DNA of 14,238 nt. Source: a bacterium (GTDB lineage Bacteria > Zixibacteria > MSB-5A5 > GN15 > FEB-12). The position numbers and the translations under genes are program-made. Where the stretch lies: the NCBI GenBank assembly GCA_030612965.1, contig JAUWMW010000033.1, positions 1 to 14,238 on the forward strand, read 5' to 3'. Below, piece by piece: positions 12,859 through 14,238 of the stretch. The notes under the pieces are model-generated. The model did not search any database and had not been told where the DNA came from. It saw only the letters and a list, made by a program, of their open reading frames with translations. The first letter of the stretch is position 1. Each line of letters begins with the position of its first letter.

Positions 12859-14238
12859 GTGTTTTCGGAGCTACTGACTCCGTGCGAACTGTTTCTTGAC
12901 ACCGGCAACCCGCATGCGTTGATTCTCTCTATGGGTGAGTCGTACTACTTGAAAGACCTGGTTGTGATTTTCGGCCTTGGTGTCATCATTGTGACAGCCG
13001 CCCACAAGTTCCGTCTGCCTGCCATAGCGGGATTCGTAGTGGCCGGTATCCTGGCCGGCCCGCAGGGGTTCGGCCTTATCAGTGATATCCATCAGGTGGA
13101 AAGGCTGGCCGAGATCGGGGTGGCGCTCCTGTTGTTCGGTATCGGTATGGAGCTTCCGATGGATCGTCTGAAGCGCCTGTGGAGACCGATTCTTATCGCC
13201 GGAACCCTTCAAGTGGTTCTCAGTCTGGTGGCGGCTTACATGGTCGCCAGGCTGGTCGGTCTGACACCGCAGGAGGCCTGGTTTGTGGGCTTTGTGGTGG
13301 CGATATCCAGTACCGCCATCGTGCTCAAGGATCTGGAAGAGCGCGGAGAGATAGACGCGCCGCACGGCAGGATTACCCTCGGCGTGCTTATCTTCCAGGA
13401 TCTTTGTGTGGTACCTATGATCCTGTCGGTCCCTCTCCTGGCGGGTTCCGGCGGCGATTCCCCAGGGCCGGCCATGACCCTTGTTCACTCGGCCGCGATT
13501 ATTGTCGTTACCGTGCTGGCCGCTCGCCTGATCACTCCGAGGTTGATGAATCTGGTGGCGAAGACGCGCCAGAGACATGTTTTCATAATGACCAGCCTGT
13601 TGATCTGCGCCGGAACGGCCTGGATTTTATCACGGGCCGGAATATCGCTGGCCCTGGGAGCCTTTCTGGCGGGATTGATAATGGCGGGAAGCCAGTACCG
13701 CCATCAGGCGATGGCGGACATTATACCTTTTCGAGAGGTGTTTGCCTCACTGTTTTTCGTTTCGATCGGCATGTTGCTCGACCCGCAGTATCTTCTGGAG
13801 AATATGGTCTCGATACTATTGCTGTTTGTGGGTATAGTTCTCGGGAAGTTCATCGTTGTTTTCTTGACCGGGTCATTGATGCGACTTCCGATCCGGGTTA
13901 CCGCAAAGGCGGCCATGGCGCTGGCTCAGGTGGGAGAGTTTGCTTTTGTGCTAATAGGTCTCGCCGTATCTCACCGGTTGATAGACGGCCCACTTGCCAG
14001 CAACCTTATGGCCGCCGCCATACTATCGATGCTGGTGACCCCCGTCCTGATCGCCCTTGCTCCGACTATCGCGGCAGGCGCCGGAAAACTTGGCGTACTC
14101 ACCCGTCTGTTGGATGTATCGACCGCGGAAGATGCCGCGGAAAGCGGGCGAAAGATGCGTGATCATATCATAATCGGCGGCTATGGGCTGGCCGGCGCCG
14201 ATCTGGCCCTGGCCTTGAAAGACAGCAGCATTCCATAT
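12859..14238 (+). CDS. KefB-type CPA2 cation:proton antiporter (3' partial)
   Basis: The frame is open to the window edge, so the 3' end is missing; 460 codons are visible. The membrane part has the CPA2 pattern of about 12 helices, with RLPAIAGFVVAGILAGPQG near the start, AISSTAIVLKDL, the LGVLIFQDLCVVPMI segment with the conserved Asp, LGAFLAGLIMAGSQYRHQ and ALAQVGEFAFVLIGLA. From about 14161 a Rossmann nucleotide-binding domain begins (HIIIGGYGLAG, GxGxxG), the RCK/TrkA-N domain of KefB/KefC. These proteins exchange K+ or Na+ for protons at the inner membrane. GTG 12859 is given as start because GAGG lies eight bases upstream. ATG 12931 (MGESYYLKDL) fits the length of homologues but has no ribosome site, and is a real alternative. 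Whether glutathione gates it, as in KefB, cannot be judged. Confidence 0.93.
   Translation, partial: MFSELLTPCELFLDTGNPHALILSMGESYYLKDLVVIFGLGVIIVTAAHKFRLPAIAGFVVAGILAGPQGFGLISDIHQVERLAEIGVALLLFGIGMELPMDRLKRLWRPILIAGTLQVVLSLVAAYMVARLVGLTPQEAWFVGFVVAISSTAIVLKDLEERGEIDAPHGRITLGVLIFQDLCVVPMILSVPLLAGSGGDSPGPAMTLVHSAAIIVVTVLAARLITPRLMNLVAKTRQRHVFIMTSLLICAGTAWILSRAGISLALGAFLAGLIMAGSQYRHQAMADIIPFREVFASLFFVSIGMLLDPQYLLENMVSILLLFVGIVLGKFIVVFLTGSLMRLPIRVTAKAAMALAQVGEFAFVLIGLAVSHRLIDGPLASNLMAAAILSMLVTPVLIALAPTIAAGAGKLGVLTRLLDVSTAEDAAESGRKMRDHIIIGGYGLAGADLALALKDSSIPY

Noticed and set aside
12871..13578. 235-codon minus-strand open frame opposite the antiporter
   Set aside because: It is antisense to the antiporter; the His/Gln/Arg-rich translation is typical of a reverse-frame shadow.
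13179..14162. 327-codon open frame inside the antiporter gene, + strand
   Set aside because: It lies in another frame of the well-conserved CPA2 antiporter; its translation is Gly/Arg/Asp-rich with no membrane segments or domains, as expected for a shadow of a GC-rich gene.

Overview
The window is a bacterial chromosome segment, moderately GC-rich, from a Gram-negative organism. The LPS genes (kdsA, kdsC, kdsD, a lauroyl-type acyltransferase, lptC) imply an outer membrane. The first, partial gene ends in a PNPFNPST-type C-terminal sorting domain. That combination is typical of FCB-group and related uncultured phyla, for example candidate phylum Zixibacteria. The phylum is inferred from style of sequence and was not tested.

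Layout. (1) Positions 1-477 hold the 3' end of a secreted or surface protein on the + strand. (2) Positions 478-882 are non-coding and rich in short hairpin repeats. (3) Positions 883-3945, minus strand, form a compact gene run: a Mop-type molybdate/tungstate-binding protein, a small protein of uncharacterised family, a GNAT-like protein (ATGA overlap with the previous gene) and a YgiQ-type radical SAM protein. (4) Positions 4121-6069, + strand, hold a NatA/NatB-type ABC exporter pair ending in a likely intrinsic terminator. (5) Positions 6070-6378 are a second repeat island. (6) Positions 6379-10211, minus strand, form a lipid A-Kdo/LPS operon in transcription order kdsA-kdsC-kdsD-lpxL/htrB-like-lptC. 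(7) Positions 10400-11212, + strand, hold an orphan, lower-GC gene with a possible PD-(D/E)XK nuclease fold. (8) Positions 11357-12748, minus strand, hold class II fumarase fumC. (9) From 12859 to the right edge, + strand, is a KefB-type CPA2 cation:proton antiporter that runs off the window.

How the genes work together. KdsD (ribulose-5-P to arabinose-5-P), KdsA (arabinose-5-P + PEP to Kdo-8-P) and KdsC (Kdo-8-P to Kdo) are three consecutive steps of Kdo synthesis. The acyltransferase finishes lipid A, and LptC helps carry finished LPS across the periplasm. KdsA has the cysteine-containing metal site of the Aquifex-type, metal-dependent class. LptC looks like a lipoprotein, and its usual partners lptA and lptB are not next to it.

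The most unusual content is non-coding. Two ~93% identical 85-bp elements (506-590 and 6209-6293) are each built of two hairpins that can also pair with each other. There is a solo fragment of the same element at 808-829, three copies of a GTAGGGCAGG-type mini-repeat, and other interspersed palindromes. All of them lie in intergenic gaps. I see no CRISPR array, tRNA, rRNA, transposase or prophage gene, and I do not see convincing evidence of a complete new multi-gene system.
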